DNA from: Punica granatum
Lineage: Eukaryota > Streptophyta > Magnoliopsida > Myrtales > Lythraceae
DNA: 64,000 nucleotides
Direction of reading: 5' to 3'
Assembly (NCBI RefSeq): GCF_007655135.1
Contig: NC_045128.1
Coordinates: 38,887,885 to 38,951,884, forward strand
The position numbers and the translations under genes were made by a program. Of this stretch, positions 1 through 11,671 are shown piece by piece (position 1 is the stretch's first letter; every line of letters begins with the position of its first letter). The notes under the pieces were generated by a model, which saw only the letters and a list, made by a program, of their open reading frames with translations, did no database searches and was not told the origin of the DNA.

Positions 1-527
1 ACCGACCCAAGGAATGTTCAAAAAGGTAACATTGTTCACACAACCTAGATGTCTCCATGCATAATAGATTCAAACTTCTAGGTTCACATGCACAGCTCAA
101 CTGAAATAAAATTCAAGTAGATGGTGCTTTAAAATATGGAGCTAGCAAAGTCAAACATTGAAAGCATCTTTAGAAGCAGTTTAGTCTACTGTGAATTTAC
201 AGAATCTAGTTATGTGCTTATTATTTTCTTAGTCTTATGAAATCAATATAATCTATGCCTTGAAATCTTCATACAAAGAGTTACATCATCCTAAACAAAA
301 TAAATAGAAAATGAAATCGGTAAGGTATAAAGATGACTGTAGGAATATTCTGAACTTAATTGCCACCTACTTGTCGTTATGAGGTCATAAATGGTTGCAA
401 AAATATCAAGAACATAACTGAATTGTACAGAGAAACTTGCCGTTCGAGCGCAACCAACATTAGTCCCACTGATAAATTGAGCCGCCAGGAACACAAATTA
501 AATGCACTTTGGATGCACAGGAATTAC
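1..527. other. intron or flank of the IscA-like gene
   Basis: No exon is recognisable. The segment follows the splice donor at 527-526 on the minus strand and is AT-rich. The short open frame at 291-494 has no family features. It is best read as the final intron of the IscA-like gene, with the last exon beyond the window. Confidence 0.5.
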
Positions 528-1577
528 CTGAAAAGCTGAGCGGATGAGTTCCTCAACATAATCAACAGTTGCCCCTTTGACGAAATCATATGAAATATCA
601 TCTATGACCAACTTAACTCCATCCTTCTCAATCACCCTGCAGAATCATTGGACGTATAAATTTGAAAGGCAGAATGCAAAGATGACCCGATGTCAAAGTA
701 CGAGTACTTTTCTTCTAGGTTAAAAAGAAGACCTGTCCTCTTTGTTGATTGTGTCATCTAGATCAAAAACATATTGAAACCCCGAGCATCCACCAGTTTC
801 TACACTCAAGCGTAACATTTTCTCTTTTGTCGACTCTTCACTGGCTTGAAGTTCCTTCATTCTCTGTAAATCAGATCTCAAATCAGTGAGAGCTAATCAC
901 TGATCACATGAGCTTAAAGGACCAGTAGCTTCCATAGCATGTAACCACAACAAAACCGATTAATTAACAGCTAAATACTTCAGGAATTTAATTGTGTTAA
1001 ACACACCCAAGAGCTCAACAATCTTTCCGAAGCTTTCCCCTACAAACAGTTCTCAAAATAGAATGACTCTCATGCATATTATTGTAATTCCGATGATTGT
1101 GGTGACCAATCTCAAAGTAGTGAGCGGTTTAAACAGTTCTTGTGTAATCACCTAAAACAAAAGGGGAAAAAAAGAAGTCCTTGTGTCCGAAAGCGCTCAA
1201 ATTTCTATTAAATCCCAGCCCCCAAATTATTGGAACCAATGCAATTCATCTATACTCAAGCAGCACCGGCAAACTCAATAACTGACAAACCCATCACAGG
1301 TTCCAAGTAAACAAAGATAAGACCCAACCCAACTCTAAAACGCTCATCTTCCCGACATGTATGAGGAATACGTGCGTGAGGAATACGTGTGTGAGGAAGA
1401 CAGTACCTGGACGCAGCTGTCGGTCATGTGAAGGGCATCGGGAGGAGGAGATGGAGCTGGAGCTTCCTGAAGAGCTGAAGACGAAGAAGAAGCGGACGAG
1501 CTCAGAACTCTGCAGTTCTCCCGGATTCGAGCTGCGAAAAAGGGCACTATGCGCTTAACCAACGACCTCGACGACAT
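528..1577 (-). CDS. ISCA2: IscA-like Fe-S assembly protein, mitochondrial (3' end outside window)
   Basis: A-type Fe-S carrier/scaffold that passes clusters to mitochondrial apo-proteins. Three exons are readable on the minus strand: 1407-1577, 733-863 and 528-636, all with GT-AG borders. Exon 1 begins MSSRSLVKR and carries an Arg/Ser-rich leader typical of a mitochondrial presequence. Exon 2 carries the first conserved cysteine in [10 protein letters not shown]. Exon 3 encodes [20 protein letters not shown] and ends at RSAFQ. The last exon, which should hold the paired C-terminal cysteines (GCSC type), is not found in 1-527 and presumably lies off the left edge. I chose the ATG at 1577; an in-frame GTG six bases upstream gives a slightly longer open frame but is not a plausible plant start. 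The gene is divergent from GNA1. Family assignment is strong; the ISCA2 paralogue label comes from remembered similarity. Confidence 0.87.
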
Positions 1578-2243
1578 GTTCACCCCCTACGAGAGAATCG
1601 CCGGTTCTCAGAACACCATATCGATGAGCATAACAGGCCAAGAAGAAGAAGAAGAAGAAGAGAGGATTCTTTACGTAATCTCTCTACGCAGAAAAGATTT
1701 AGGAGGAAGCCATGAAAATGGTCTGCAAAGGTTGCAGCTTGGAACGGGATTCCTATTTACCGGACGCTACCGACCGGCGGACGACCCGAGACCAGATTCG
1801 GATCCGCATCCTCCGACCGCTCCATTACATTTCTCTGTCCCTCTGTCTCCTCTGTCGAGAAAGTATTGGGTGAACTCAGTCCACCACGTTATCTATGAAC
1901 CGAGCCTCTAACTGACTGACACGTGTAAAGGTCAACCCGCAGAATATTTACCCAGCCATTTCATTCCGTCTCCTCCCCCACCACCCGTGCTCGGGCTTCC
2001 GACGACTCTCCCCCCACCGAAGCTAGGGTTTCCGACTACGTGTGGCCGTCAGAAGCCCCAGCACCTCGTTATCGCCGTCGACTCCTCCAACTCTTCAATC
2101 TCTCTCTCTCTCTTCCCTCTCTCTAATTTCTATTCCTCTCGCATTGGATCTCTGAGATTTAAGAAGCTTCGAGCTTGTAGCAGAGTCTAGAGCTCCTCAC
2201 CGAATGCTGCTCCGTCTGTCATTGCCCATCTGAAGTGAAAGAG
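1578..2243. promoter_or_regulatory. divergent promoter and 5' leaders of the IscA-like gene and GNA1
   Basis: The IscA-like gene starts leftwards at 1577. The GNA1 leader exon appears to end at 2243, where AG|GTGAG forms a good donor. The stretch holds a GAA run (1640-1660) and a CT-rich tract (about 2095-2125), common in plant 5' leaders. There is no clear TATA box. Shared promoter function is inferred from head-to-head geometry only. Confidence 0.4.
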
Positions 2244-2770
2244 GTGAGAGCTTTCATTTGATTTCCTTTTAGAGAAAGAAAGCTGTGGGCTTTCATGGCC
2301 CTGCTAATTGGCACGGATCGATTGATTTGCTATTGAATGTCCGCCTGATGAATGATGATGATGCAATGGGGTAAAGAAATGTCTCAATTTTTTTTGTTGG
2401 GGATGGGGCGAAACCGCTGTTGGCTATTGATTTGACTGTTCTTGAGTTAGATAGATCACCTATCTTCAGGAACTCCCCGATGTCATCGAGATCACTCTGT
2501 CTCCGTCAAGTGGTTGCTTGTGATGGAGTCATATGTAAAGATCGTTCATTGAAATTATGGAGTTTCAATCGAGTTACTGTAATGAGGATGAATTGGATAA
2601 CATGAGTGTAGTAGTCATCGGTGCCACATTTCACTCTTTGTTGCAGTTGCTTTCGCAACTCGGGATGTACTGTTATGATAGCGTCGTGTTATCCGATCTA
2701 AGTCGAATTTTTAAAGAGATCTCGCCTCTTGATTTTGTTCATAATTATGTATACTTACTACGAACCTCAG
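2244..2770 (+). other. GNA1: probable 5'-UTR intron of GNA1
   Basis: A donor GTGAGAG at 2244 and an acceptor ACCTCAG ending at 2770 bracket a T-rich stretch just upstream of the GNA1 start. The coding region itself has no intron, a common plant arrangement. Short open frames inside it show no family signature. Confidence 0.45.
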
Positions 2771-2809
2771 GTAGGTGAGAGAAGCCAGAGAATCCTCCTC
2801 TATTGAGAC

Positions 2810-3283
2810 ATGCAAGGTGGCGACTCTTCCACTGAATCTCGGAACTTTCACATTCGGAGACTAGAGATCTCGGACAAAAGCAAAGGTTTCATAGAGCTCC
2901 TACAGCAGTTGAGTGTTTGCGATTCGGTATCTGATGAGGAGTTCAAAGAGCGGTTTCAAGAGCTGAGCTCTCTGGGTGATGACCACGTGATCTGTGTGAT
3001 TGAGGACATGAGCTCCGGAAAGATAGTTGCCACCGGGAGCGTCTTCATCGAGAAGAAGTTCTTGAGAAACTGCGGCAAAGTCGGGCATATTGAGGATATC
3101 GTGGTCGACAGCAATGCTCGGGGATTGCAAATAGGGAAGAAGGTAGTGGTTTTTCTGACCGATCATGCTCGTGCAATGGGGTGCTATAAGGTGATTCTCG
3201 ATTGCAGCACTGACAACAGGGCTTTCTACGAGAAGTGCGGCTTCAAGCAGAAGGAAGTTCAGATGGTTCAGTACCTTATTTAA
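2810..3283 (+). CDS. GNA1: glucosamine-6-phosphate N-acetyltransferase
   Basis: Acetyl-CoA-dependent enzyme of UDP-GlcNAc synthesis, converting GlcN-6-P to GlcNAc-6-P. It is a single coding exon of 157 residues, close to the usual plant length of about 150. It shows the GNAT fold in order: a beta-alpha N-terminal part with SDEEFKERF (41-49), the beta4 strand GHIEDIVVD (92-100), the acetyl-CoA pyrophosphate loop RGLQIGK (104-110), and a C-terminal YKVILDCSTDNRAFYEKCGF segment (126-145) typical of GNA1 substrate binding. The ATG at 2810 follows an upstream in-frame stop region and a predicted 5'-UTR intron. The protein has no transit peptide, which fits a cytosolic or ER-surface enzyme. The identification rests on the whole-length pattern. 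Confidence 0.93.
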   Translation: MQGGDSSTESRNFHIRRLEISDKSKGFIELLQQLSVCDSVSDEEFKERFQELSSLGDDHVICVIEDMSSGKIVATGSVFIEKKFLRNCGKVGHIEDIVVDSNARGLQIGKKVVVFLTDHARAMGCYKVILDCSTDNRAFYEKCGFKQKEVQMVQYLI

Positions 3284-4007
3284 GACCGATTTCAGAGTCT
3301 ATAGCTCGGATGAAATCAATTTGTTATTACTGTTTGTAGAGCAAAGCTATGCTTTCCCTTTGTACTGCACAGTTTTCTGCACTCTTACCTGTTACTCCAT
3401 GCAAGATCAACTCTTTCAATACGCAATCTTTCCGAGCAACATTCTGGCGGTAATCGAAACAAATGTGAAAAGAAGATCTTCCCGACAAAGTCGAACATTG
3501 TGTTCAGATTATCGCTTCTCTAATACTTCACTAGGTAAAGCTTCGAACATCCCTTGAACACCGAAAAGAGCGAAGATCGAGATGCAGTTCAAGAGAATGA
3601 ACCCGATGCTCGAAGTTTGGTATTTGATTAACGTGAAAGAGGCAATTTGGTACGACTACCGCTGGTATCAGTCCCGTTGTCATAAATCTTTGGTTGGGAG
3701 AGACCACCTCAACTCCATGCTCGCTGTCGCAGAGTATTATTTCCCGCCTTTCCCATTTCATCCCCCACTCCATGAACGACCTCTCTCTGACACCAACCTT
3801 CCACCGCCCTTTCCCCCGCGAATCTTTCCTGAAGCCCTAAGTTAAGTTTGCTCAATGAAGAGAGAGAGAGAGAGGGAGTGTGACAGAGAGAGAATCGGAA
3901 TCCATTATCGCTTCCGTTTTGTGCTCATACTATCCACCGGATCACGTGCTAGAAGCTGAAGTTGGAGTTCGAGATTGGTGAATTTCGATGCACGAGGTTG
4001 CCGGGAG
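3284..4007 (+). other. GNA1 3' flank and promoter of the syntaxin-like gene
   Basis: No gene seen. The first part is presumably GNA1 3'-UTR. A GA-rich tract near 3856-3895, a frequent leader or promoter element in plants, precedes the start codon at 4008. Confidence 0.35.
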
Positions 4008-6393
4008 ATGTCGTCGGGCTTGCACCAATGGGAGTCGGACCCGCTCTTCTCTGCTGCCGAAGTTGTTCAGGACTCCGCCGACAGGTCAACCTTTTCACCT
4101 TTGGTATCACTTTAATGGCAGAAGCTGGAACATTTTTCTTCCGCTTGTGGTGTCCTGTGAGGTTTCTGTTCCATACAGATTCTTCTGGGTTGTTCATATT
4201 CTCTAATGTGCTGTTGCTGTCGAATAACTTGATCTTTTGCTTGAAATTTCAAGAAATGTGCCGTTTTCTGTCACGAGCTGACTCTTTTAGTCGTTCTTTA
4301 AGCATTCAATGGAAGACGTGTGGGACATTCTGCAGTATATCGCAGATCTAATGGAAGGCCTTTCGGGTTTTTCGTTATCAAGATGACTTCATACCCAAAA
4401 AATATGCTCTTCAGTGCTGAGAATTTAGAGTCTAATCCTCCAATAACAAATGGTTTTCTAGGGCCGTCATGTATCCTGTTGTGAAATTCAATACGCGAGT
4501 GGCATTAATCGTTTCAGGATGGAGTCGATTTTCCGCCTACTTTTTCATGAGCTGAGTCTTGTACGCGGAGATCATCCTGATCCGAGGCTGCTTAAGTTGA
4601 TAGAGTATCACAGGCGTAATCTTGCAACCATACTTGAGACAACAAGATGGCAGGTACTTCATTGTAAATTTGCTGGCATTATAGTTATTACTTTTTTTTG
4701 GTGTTCGTGTTGTTTATTTCTGATTCGTTATTCCAAACAGTTGGAAGATTTTGAAAGAGCTATCAATTCTTCGGCTGCGAAAAATGAGTCCCGTAGGGAG
4801 CATGTGATATTAAGGCACAGCCAGTTCATCAGCGCGATAAGGGCACACATAACCAATGTGGAGAACAGCTTACAAGATCCTTCATATGGAGAAACATTTA
4901 GGGACTCTGAGTGGGTTAGTTTAAACGAGCAAGACAGAAATGGTTTGGCATTATTTCTTTCTGGGGGAAATAGCATTGAGCAAAGCAAATATAATGGGAA
5001 AGATGATAGTATTTTGTTAAGAAGGTTTCTTGAGTCTGCCACCACTGATGGTCTACCCGACAACACTGCGGAAATTACTGAGAGCATTGGCAGAGAAATG
5101 GATAATAGGGTTTTCAATGGAGTTCATGATTTTGGAGCAAATAACTTAAGAAATGTGGTGTCCGATACCCAGATATCTGTAAGAAGTGGCTTTGACGCAC
5201 AAGATTCTCTCCAAGAGATCTCTTGTGAAGATCGTGACAAAGATGGAAGCTGGGATATGGAAGCTAATGAAGGTAAAAATAAAACCTTCTTCCAGAAGAG
5301 CCAACAAAAAGGGCTTTACAGGGGAGGAAAGGTTTTTCGGTTCCTCAATAATCTCAAGGCTGCATTTGGTTATCGGGTCAACAGAAATTATACAAAAAGA
5401 TTGAAAGATGGAGAAGAGCAGAGGGATTCACCGTCGTACATTGATGCTTCTTATGCTGCGCAGGTATTCTTGATTCCTGTCCTAAAGAAGCATTTTTAAG
5501 TTGCATCCCACAATCTAAAAGCTTCTCATGCATAAGTGAGAGAAACGCCAATCATGATTGTGCTGAGCAAGACAGCAGCTGCCGGGAAATACTGTAGACA
5601 TATTTTATTTTTTGACTATGCTGGGGCTACATTGTTATGGCAAGTCATCAAATGTTATTGACCAATCCATAAGCATCCACATGCTATCACGCAATCAAAA
5701 TTTTATCCAGGTTGCAATCATTGATGCGTTACTCAGTCATTAGAGAGCCAAAGAACATTTTACATATTCAATGAAGTAATTTCATAAATTAGTTCTGTAT
5801 TTTTCTGTCAGCTATTCAGTTATTTATTATTTGAGGAATGGACGTTGAATTAAGTATTAAGTGAATGAAACAAACCGAGGGTCACCTAGCATAGCATAGA
5901 CCATTCCTACTTCTGTTGGGGTAATACGATGTTCCTTTGCTGCATAAGCTTATTGTGGTTCTTTCTTTTGGCAGTTGAGGCTCTTTACCAATGCCATGCC
6001 CCCACTTGGACGGCTAAGGGCGCACATAAGTCTACACCGAACCATTTATTTACTACTGCTAGTGCTCTCTCTCATCATTGTTATAGGTGAGACTTGAGAG
6101 CTGTGTCATATAACTTTCCCCATTAATGAGTTGCTTGAGTTCTCAGCTCAAGGTCTCTGATGATGCAGTTCAATCCAGAGTGACTGTTGATTGTTATGTG
6201 ATTAGCTAGTTTTTCCGTGTCATTAAGATTTTGGCAGTGGATGTATCATTATGTTTGTGTAGCCCCCACCCAAAAGAACAGCTTAAATCTTCCGTCTCTT
6301 GATTCCGGATTGTATTTATATTTGTAGAAATGGAGCTGATATTTCTGTTGATGTATTCTTCTTGCAGGTTTCCTGTTGTCACGCAGTGTTTGA
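4008..6393 (+). CDS. syntaxin-6 N-terminal-domain protein, tail-anchored (syntaxin/t-SNARE-like family)
   Basis: Five exons join in frame: 4008-4084, 4518-4653, 4741-5463, 5975-6086 and 6368-6393, giving 357 residues. The N-terminus (about 8-100) resembles the Syntaxin-6 N domain: LHQWESDPLFSAAEVVQDSA, then a helical stretch including EYHRRNLATILETTRWQLED. The C-terminus is one hydrophobic helix, IYLLLLVLSLIIVIGFLL, followed by a few residues and the stop, as in tail-anchored SNARE relatives. I see no clear SNARE heptad domain between them, so fusion activity should not be assumed. A role in Golgi/TGN trafficking is family inference. Intron 2 (87 nt) is a multiple of three without a stop, so retention would stay in frame. 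The last 26-nt exon is inferred from splice signals and TM continuity. A degraded copy of the 3' half lies at 43.5 and 53.5 kb. Confidence 0.8.
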
Positions 6394-7245
6394 GAATTGC
6401 CCAGTCAGTTTCCACGAGATCCTAAACCATCTCTTGGAGTCTGCCGGGCGATCATATAAATACCAGGTCTGCCTCATGAGCATAATTCCTCTTGGCCGCT
6501 CAAAATATTGCCTGCCTCTGCTATTAGCTGTTGGAAGCGCTTTTAAGAGGGAAGACCCATCTGCAAGATCTCTCTTCCACACGGTTCGCATAGTAATGTT
6601 TGCAAATATCATTACTTCATTTTTCCCATGGATAATCGTCCACGCTTCAAAATTTGTTTGGGCGGGGCATTGGATTCATCACGTGTAAATCCCGATTCCC
6701 GGGGCAGCTCATATGCTATCTATCACTGTATAATAACATGATGAGATTACACATTATTGTACTGGGGCAGCTTAATTGGTTGACAATCAAGAACAGGATC
6801 GTGATTTTTCCCTTCTCTCACAGATCGGCAGCAGAGGCAGCAGTTCCTCTACTCCCATCCCATATAGGAAAAGGCAAAGATCTATAACCAAAATTTCTCA
6901 TAAAGGAAAAAAGCAAAATGACAACCTCTTCATAAAAAGGAATCGATCCCATCAATATCAGCACATGACAGTGGGATCCCTTCAGTAATTAATGATCTGT
7001 GCAGTACTATTTCGGGATATTGCAGTTTCTATATACTAAAAAACAGCACTGCTGCAATGCTGGTAAAATCGGATACAGATCCGTCGGTATATCTCCTGTG
7101 CAAAGAAGGGTAAGAACACAAGCAAATGGCCTTCTCTTGTAGGGGTACTCCAGTTGTTTTTTCCGCACGGGCTCCTGTTGTTTCTTCTGCACAGGAGGCT
7201 CCTTTCTTCCAGCACGGACTGACCGTCAATGAAATTTAAGCCTGC
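6394..7245. other. convergent intergenic region
   Basis: Contains the 3' flanks of the syntaxin-like gene (plus) and the At5g03900-type gene (minus). No additional gene seen. The segment up to about 6740 has a decayed copy at 53.8-54.2 kb. Confidence 0.4.
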
Positions 7246-10200
7246 TTAATCTGACCGCTCAATCTCTCGGAACCTCCTCTCCCATTCCTGGGCCTCGTAG
7301 TCTTGGTTGAACAAGTCCTTGTCAGTGCTGTAGACAATTCGATCTGGTCCAATCACGGTTCTCTGGGCCATATCCCGAGCGCTCAAGAGCTGAACAGGGA
7401 GTACAATCTCGAAATAAGTTCAAATGATGTGGACAAAGATGGAGAAAGCAATGCAGATAAAACTATAATTGCCGTATCCCTAGAAATAGCCATTACTTTA
7501 ATATTCACGGAAAATAAAGTATCGAGGGCCTACCTTCCGCCTAAGTGAAATATCTGGCAGTTCAAGCGCTTGAGCAAACTGAAGTCTGGCTCGATTTCTC
7601 TCTTCAATGTCAGCATTCCTTTTTTGAACAAGGAACCATCGGATCAAGGGGATTGCAAAGAAGGAACCAGCATAGACCTGTATAACCAGTGTCAGGGAAA
7701 AAGCGCCTCAACGATTTAAACCTTTATCCGATAATTCAGCACTTCCAATTTTTTTCATTCCGTCTTCTACATTCCTTACATGCTCAGTTTGGAGTGATCC
7801 CAAGAGGAAGGGTGAACCAAGTTTCATTTGACCCTTTTGTAGCATGAAATATATCAAATGATCAAAGTTTACCGCCGTAAAATCTCTCAATAAATAAAAT
7901 AACTTCCTGCTAACATTATCTTCAAAGAGCTAATCGTACCTGAAGTAGGGGAAAGATGTCGACAACAAACTTTATGAATCCACTTGGAATAACAGAGTAA
8001 TCCCTGTCCATAATCAAGTAAGTTAGAGGAGGTGGGTGAGAGAAATGGGAAGAGAAAAAAAAAAGCGTGTAACCACGTAATTACTTTAACATTGTTCCTA
8101 GAATGATAACACCAAACAGATTCAGCCCACCCAGGCCAATTACCATAGCCCTCTCCGATGTGCTGGTTTTACTGCAAAGTGAAAAGTAAACATATTACGG
8201 GACAAAATCCCAAATTGTTTATATTTATACCAGATAAAAACGTAGCTTCATGTCAAAAGTGCCACCTGAATTGCCATTTCTTTTCTTTAAAGAACTTCTC
8301 AACTCCACCAACCCAATCAGCCCATCTTCTTCCTACATATTCTTTCCTTCCACTTAGCTGGGACGAAGCTGTACGCTGTAGTGATGGAAATCGATACAGA
8401 ATGTTCCCCTACATATCACAGTTGTCACAGGGTTTGGAAACAAATCAGAATGATCCTCCTTTGGAGCCTTCAGAATGGCATTCTCTCATATCGATTATGG
8501 TGAGAACTTTCATAGTGTGGACTTCATTCCACAGAGGCAGAAGAAAACATTTGATGTCACAGAACATAAAAAAACTGATCACATATAATGCATTATCTCT
8601 ATAATTTATCATCTTCATAAAAATATAAACTAGTTCTGCCAAAATTTCAAGTCATCGAGAGCAGCTTTATAGATACCTCCTCATCAATTTCTGGCTGACC
8701 ATCGAACCGCAAAAGCACAGGTAGGATGTATGATTCGTCACTCTGCATAAGAGAGGAAGGACAACCACTCAATGAATACAAAAAAATTGTGAATCAAAGA
8801 CATGAGTGGCTATAGACAACGCAAACAATTTAATGGAGTAACCTAGACTCAAGAGGTTTGCAAAGCCTCAAAGATCACACAGAGACACTAACCAATATAT
8901 CCAATGCTGTCTATATAATATACATATATATATGTCTGCATATTAATCACATATATATATATATATATATATATAACAGTTGAAATTTTAATCTAAGCTA
9001 AACCTTGAGCTTCTCCTCAAAATTTAAAGCTTCCTAACAAAGATGGAGCATAATAATCATGACCAAAAGATTGCAGGTGGCCTAATGAGGTAATAAAAGC
9101 AGGACTCAATTAATTATTTTATCATTAGTTCACCATTAGAACTCAAACTATTAATGCAAATCATAATATTAAGAAAGAGATTGGGAATGCAAAGATAAAC
9201 TAAGCATACCATATCTTGCTTTTTTTGAATATCAAGATACGGGGCAAGTTCTTCAGCTGCAACAACGCCGCCGTTGGATGCTATGTATTGACCAATCTGC
9301 ACAGAAGTTTAAAAAAATAAAATAAAAGAGCAAGGTTTTACCACCTAATTATTTGCATACCATGGAAAAAAGAATGCTTACTAGAATCCAGTATTCAAAC
9401 TATACAGCAACAAGATACTCTAATTGATATGACCCATAACATCTCCTATTTATCAATATACATCAATGCTCAAATATTACCAACTTCCACCTTTCTTCTT
9501 CAATTCCTTGATTTGGATCCCCATCTCCAAATACAAATGAGAAGACCTACAAGCAAAAAAGAAGTCATGAGCTGAAATTGTTTACTTCTTCTGCATTAAA
9601 AATTGCAGTTGAAGAATTAAACGCTGATTCATTTTCAACATACAGATTCAATGAAGTTCATCCTATCACCGTCGGCTTGGATTCGTCGTCTCTTATAGTA
9701 ATATGGATCCCAATACCTTAAAGGAGAAAGAAAAAAGAAAAGAAACAGTCAAACCCTCGAAGAAATTAAAGTCCAAATATACTCAACGTTTTCATTACAA
9801 GTTCGCTCAATCAAATATTAAGCTTGACTACTATCAGTGAAGTATTCATTTCATAACAAGGTGGGCATATCCGGAAAGCATGGCTTACAATTAATCAATT
9901 CCAGAATTATGTGAATTCCAAGATACAAAACTGATATAATGGGTTAACAGACTGATGGACTAATCAATGAACAGCATTTCTGCTTATATTACTTTTACAG
10001 CACAGAGCAACTGGAAAATCATATTTACAGTACAGTGTAATACGTATGACTGCTAGAATTGTCTATCAATTTCAAGGCCACTCTTTGTCACAAATAGTGA
10101 CAACTTTCTTCTTGGTTCTCTCAAACACCAATAACAATTGATAGCATCCAGAAATGTGAGAACAATTCACTTCAGAGATTATAGTCAGACAAGAAACATA

Positions 10201-11217
10201 CCAAAATAAATCAGTGGGAGTGAAATATAGCGTAAATCCTGAACCATATGATCTGCCTCCACGTCTTCCCCGATTATCTTCTTCACTGGCATCCGAAAAA
10301 CTCGAAGGTCAAAAAAGAGAACTTGAGTCGCTTAAGCAGTTCCATCACTGTCAGGTTTGACAGAATGAGAAACATACGGTACCTTCTGCTTGAGATGATG
10401 GCAATAATTGTAGTATATACAAGGACGATCGAGGCTATTAAGGCTGTGCCAAAGGATACTCTAACCAAATACTCTGCCACGCCCTGCTATATCCAAATCA
10501 CAAATTGCAAATATATCAACCAAAACTCTAAGATGCAGTAGCACAAAGCTTAAGGGCTTCGATAGTCAGGACCTTCGCCTTATCGAACCAAGGCTCAATC
10601 TTTAGCCGGAATGACTTTGCAGCGAGCTTCGCGCGGTAATCCTTTGGAAAGACGTACAGAACATCGCCTTCATCTGAAACCTGTTGAGGCGATCTTCAAA
10701 AAACAATCCTACTCACGAATCAAGAACTTCAAACAGCCCCATTGACAAGCTCTACACTTCAGGGGCGTAAATGGCTGCACGGTTTCGGTACACAGCTTAT
10801 ATTTCCACTACAGGGTGAGCAGATAACTACCTCCAAGAAGCCATTGGTGTCGGCGGCAAGCGCCTGAAGCGCCCTCTGAGCTTCATCCAGCTTAAGTCCA
10901 GCCTTGCTCGCCACATCACCAATGGTAACCCTCCCACCGCAGGAGTCCACGGCCTCCATTGCTCTCTTCCTCACATCAGAAGGCAACCTATCGCTCTCCA
11001 CCGCGCCGCCGGGCCTAATCACGTCAATACTCGCCCTAGGAGCCGGCAATAAAACACTCTGCCGTCCCCGGGCGAGCCGCCACGGGCCTCTTGGAAAATT
11101 CGCCGCTTGTGCAACCCGCGGGAAGCGACCGGGGGTCCTGAGAGAGACGGAGCTCGAAATGGAGCGGGAAATGGAAGGGAGAGTGAAGCAAGTGGATATA
11201 GAGGCCATTGAAACCAT
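7246..11217 (-). CDS. plastid membrane protein, At5g03900 type
   Basis: Thirteen exons join without a frame break: 10831-11217, 10573-10680, 10383-10483, 10202-10285, 9644-9716, 9481-9546, 9210-9296, 8677-8742, 8266-8408, 8085-8171, 7940-8003, 7534-7677 and 7246-7389. The product is 517 residues, close to my memory of the Arabidopsis protein (about 520). It has a Ser/Arg-rich N-terminus like a chloroplast transit peptide, a winged-helix-like segment (VTIGDVASKAGLKLDEAQRA), a first TM near 176-196, a second copy of the winged-helix-like motif around 274-324 (IASNGGVVAAEELAPYLDI), TM segments near 380-400 and 410-438, and an acidic C-terminus (DYEAQEWERRF). Function unknown. Databases sometimes call this family 'iron-sulfur cluster biosynthesis', possibly carried over from its IscA-like neighbour; nothing here shows Fe-S ligands. 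A second ATG at 11208 is an equally good start. Confidence 0.85.
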
Positions 11218-11671
11218 TAGCAAGACAGTCTTATCAGTCGCTAGTACTAGCGGTAGCTCCTGTTACAGTTCGACATGGAAGAACGAGCTCTGAAGACTTG
11301 AAGCTCCGTACCGCTTGGAGATGGTGAGTGGTTGATATATAAAGTGAGACGTGAAGATTTTTGTTGATTTACAGTGCAAGAATCAGAAATGGCGTCTGAG
11401 AGTGAAAAAGAAGATCTTTTTTTTTTTTTTTTTAAGCTGCGACTCCGACATCGGAACGAGGAAGAAATGGGAACAAAGCTCTTAAATTTACTGTTTTGCC
11501 CTTCATTCGATCCACTGAAGAAATGGGCCTGTCCGCTCCGCGGGGCCATCCGGCCCACGATCGGCCGTCCACCGGGAAAGAGAACGTTAGCCATGGCTCT
11601 TCTTCTTCTCCACCTTATCGTCTTTCTCTAGGGGAGGAGGAACGAGAGAGTGTGACAGGAAGGAGAGGAAG
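11218..11671. promoter_or_regulatory. bidirectional promoter region between two plastid-protein genes
   Basis: Only 454 bases separate the starts of the minus-strand At5g03900-type gene and the plus-strand NifU-C-like gene. A T-tract lies at 11418-11433. Shared regulation is inferred from geometry; I found no defined motif pair. Confidence 0.4.

Noticed and set aside
4519..5499. Single-exon reading of the syntaxin-like gene
   Set aside because: The frame passes through an 87-nt in-frame intron with good GT-AG borders and a non-family hydrophobic insert. Exon joining gives a better protein.
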